Assembly (NCBI GenBank): GCA_030532825.1
Contig: JAUNKK010000027.1
Location: 1-32,957 of the forward strand
Reading direction: 5' to 3'
Length of the DNA stretch: 32,957 nucleotides
Origin: Propionibacteriaceae bacterium
GTDB lineage: Bacteria; Actinomycetota; Actinomycetes; Propionibacteriales; Propionibacteriaceae
Shown piece by piece: positions 32,398 through 32,957 of this stretch (position 1 is its first letter; every line of letters starts with the position of its first letter). The notes below the pieces were generated by a model. The model saw only the letters and a program-made list of their open reading frames with translations, had not been told where the DNA came from and did not search any database. Both the position numbers and the translations under genes were made by a program.

Positions 32398-32957
32398 ATG
32401 AGCGAAACTGACATCCGCGTCCTCGTCGCGGAAGACCACGAGCAGATGCGGGCGCGCATCCACCGCATCGTGGACGCGATGCCGGGAGTCGCGGTGGTGG
32501 GCACCGCGAGTAACGGGCTCGCCGCCGTCTCGGCCGCGAAGCGGTTGGAGCCGGACGTGATCCTGATGGACATCAACATGCCGCTCCTCAACGGGATCCA
32601 GGCGACGTCCCAGATCGTCGATCTGCGGCTGAGTGCACGCATCATCGCGCTGACCTCGCTGGAGGACGACTCCACTTTCCACGAGGCATTGCGCGCGGGT
32701 GTCGCCGGCTTCCTTCTCAAGACGAGCTCCCGCGGCGAGATCATGCACGCCATCCAGCAGGTCCACCTGGGCGAATCGATGCTCTCCCCCAGCCTCATCA
32801 CCAGGGTGCTAGCCAACTACGAGCAGGGGCACCGACCCTCGCGGATCATCACCGATCTCCCCGAGAAGGACCTTGAGTTGCTTCGCCTCATCGCCGAGGG
32901 GCTCAGCAACACCGAGTTGGCGGAACGGCTCGGGCTCTCCCCCGCGACGGTCAAGAG
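32398..32957 (+). CDS. NarL/LuxR-family response regulator (truncated by window end)
   Basis: I read this frame directly from the sequence: 186 residues up to the window edge, with perhaps 25-35 missing. The receiver domain has the acidic pair Glu12-Asp13, the phospho-acceptor Asp58 in LMDINMP, a Thr in ALTSLED and the conserved Lys in FLLKTS. The C-terminal helix-turn-helix of the LuxR type begins at LPEKDLELLRLIAEG and continues through LSNTELAERLGLSPATVK to the edge. It is divergent from the sensor kinase and is its likely partner, so it is the best candidate to control the biosynthetic operon and perhaps the peptide gene. The start has no SD and looks leaderless. Confidence 0.93.
   Translation, partial: MSETDIRVLVAEDHEQMRARIHRIVDAMPGVAVVGTASNGLAAVSAAKRLEPDVILMDINMPLLNGIQATSQIVDLRLSARIIALTSLEDDSTFHEALRAGVAGFLLKTSSRGEIMHAIQQVHLGESMLSPSLITRVLANYEQGHRPSRIITDLPEKDLELLRLIAEGLSNTELAERLGLSPATVK

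Overview
The window is about 33 kb of high-GC DNA that reads as a chromosome segment of an actinobacterium. GTG starts are frequent, SD motifs are strong, and two regulatory genes have leaderless-looking starts. I cannot name the genus. Nearly all of it is one hybrid NRPS-PKS biosynthetic gene cluster (BGC), flanked by housekeeping genes on the left and a two-component regulatory locus on the right.

Left edge (1-2040): the N-terminal two thirds of an arginyl-tRNA synthetase (argS, minus strand, running off the left end) is divergent from an aldo/keto reductase on the plus strand. The reductase converges on the BGC operon, and a GC-rich hairpin (2010-2037) separates them.

BGC operon (30279 down to 2043, all minus strand, twelve genes, mostly overlapping or a few bases apart). 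In transcription order it encodes a 5,255-residue megasynthase, a KS-carrier protein with no acyltransferase, a class-III (glutamate-semialdehyde-type) aminotransferase, a CPBP-like membrane protein without recognisable catalytic residues, a type II thioesterase, an MFS exporter, a small membrane protein resembling DUF6790, an FtsX-type ABC permease with its ATPase, a free carrier protein, a free FabF-like ketosynthase, and a Sfp-type phosphopantetheinyl transferase. I read the megasynthase as C-A-T / KS-AT-T / C-A-T / KS-(AT remnant)-T / C-A-T / terminal C-like domain. With the following KS-T protein this gives three repeats of 'amino acid plus ketide', with one intact malonyl-type AT and no ketoreductase, dehydratase, enoylreductase or integrated thioesterase. 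The expected product is a chain of beta-keto (or, after transamination, beta-amino) gamma-amino-acid units. It is possibly N-acylated through the N-terminal C domain, using the free ACP/KS pair, and is exported by the MFS and/or ABC systems.

Regulation (30280-32957): the operon is preceded by a good sigma-70-type promoter whose -35 overlaps a 10-bp palindrome, then a leader of about 286 nt that can fold. Next come a NarL-type sensor kinase (minus) and a divergent LuxR/NarL response regulator (plus, truncated by the window end). Between them lies a 52-codon minus-strand ORF with a classical signal peptide and a mature tail ending in a Cys-x5-Cys loop. An 8-bp-arm inverted repeat sits just upstream of the kinase. 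The kinase/peptide/regulator arrangement next to a silent-looking BGC is the most intriguing part of the window: the peptide is a candidate secreted signal, or an immunity or antimicrobial peptide, that I do not recognise from any family.
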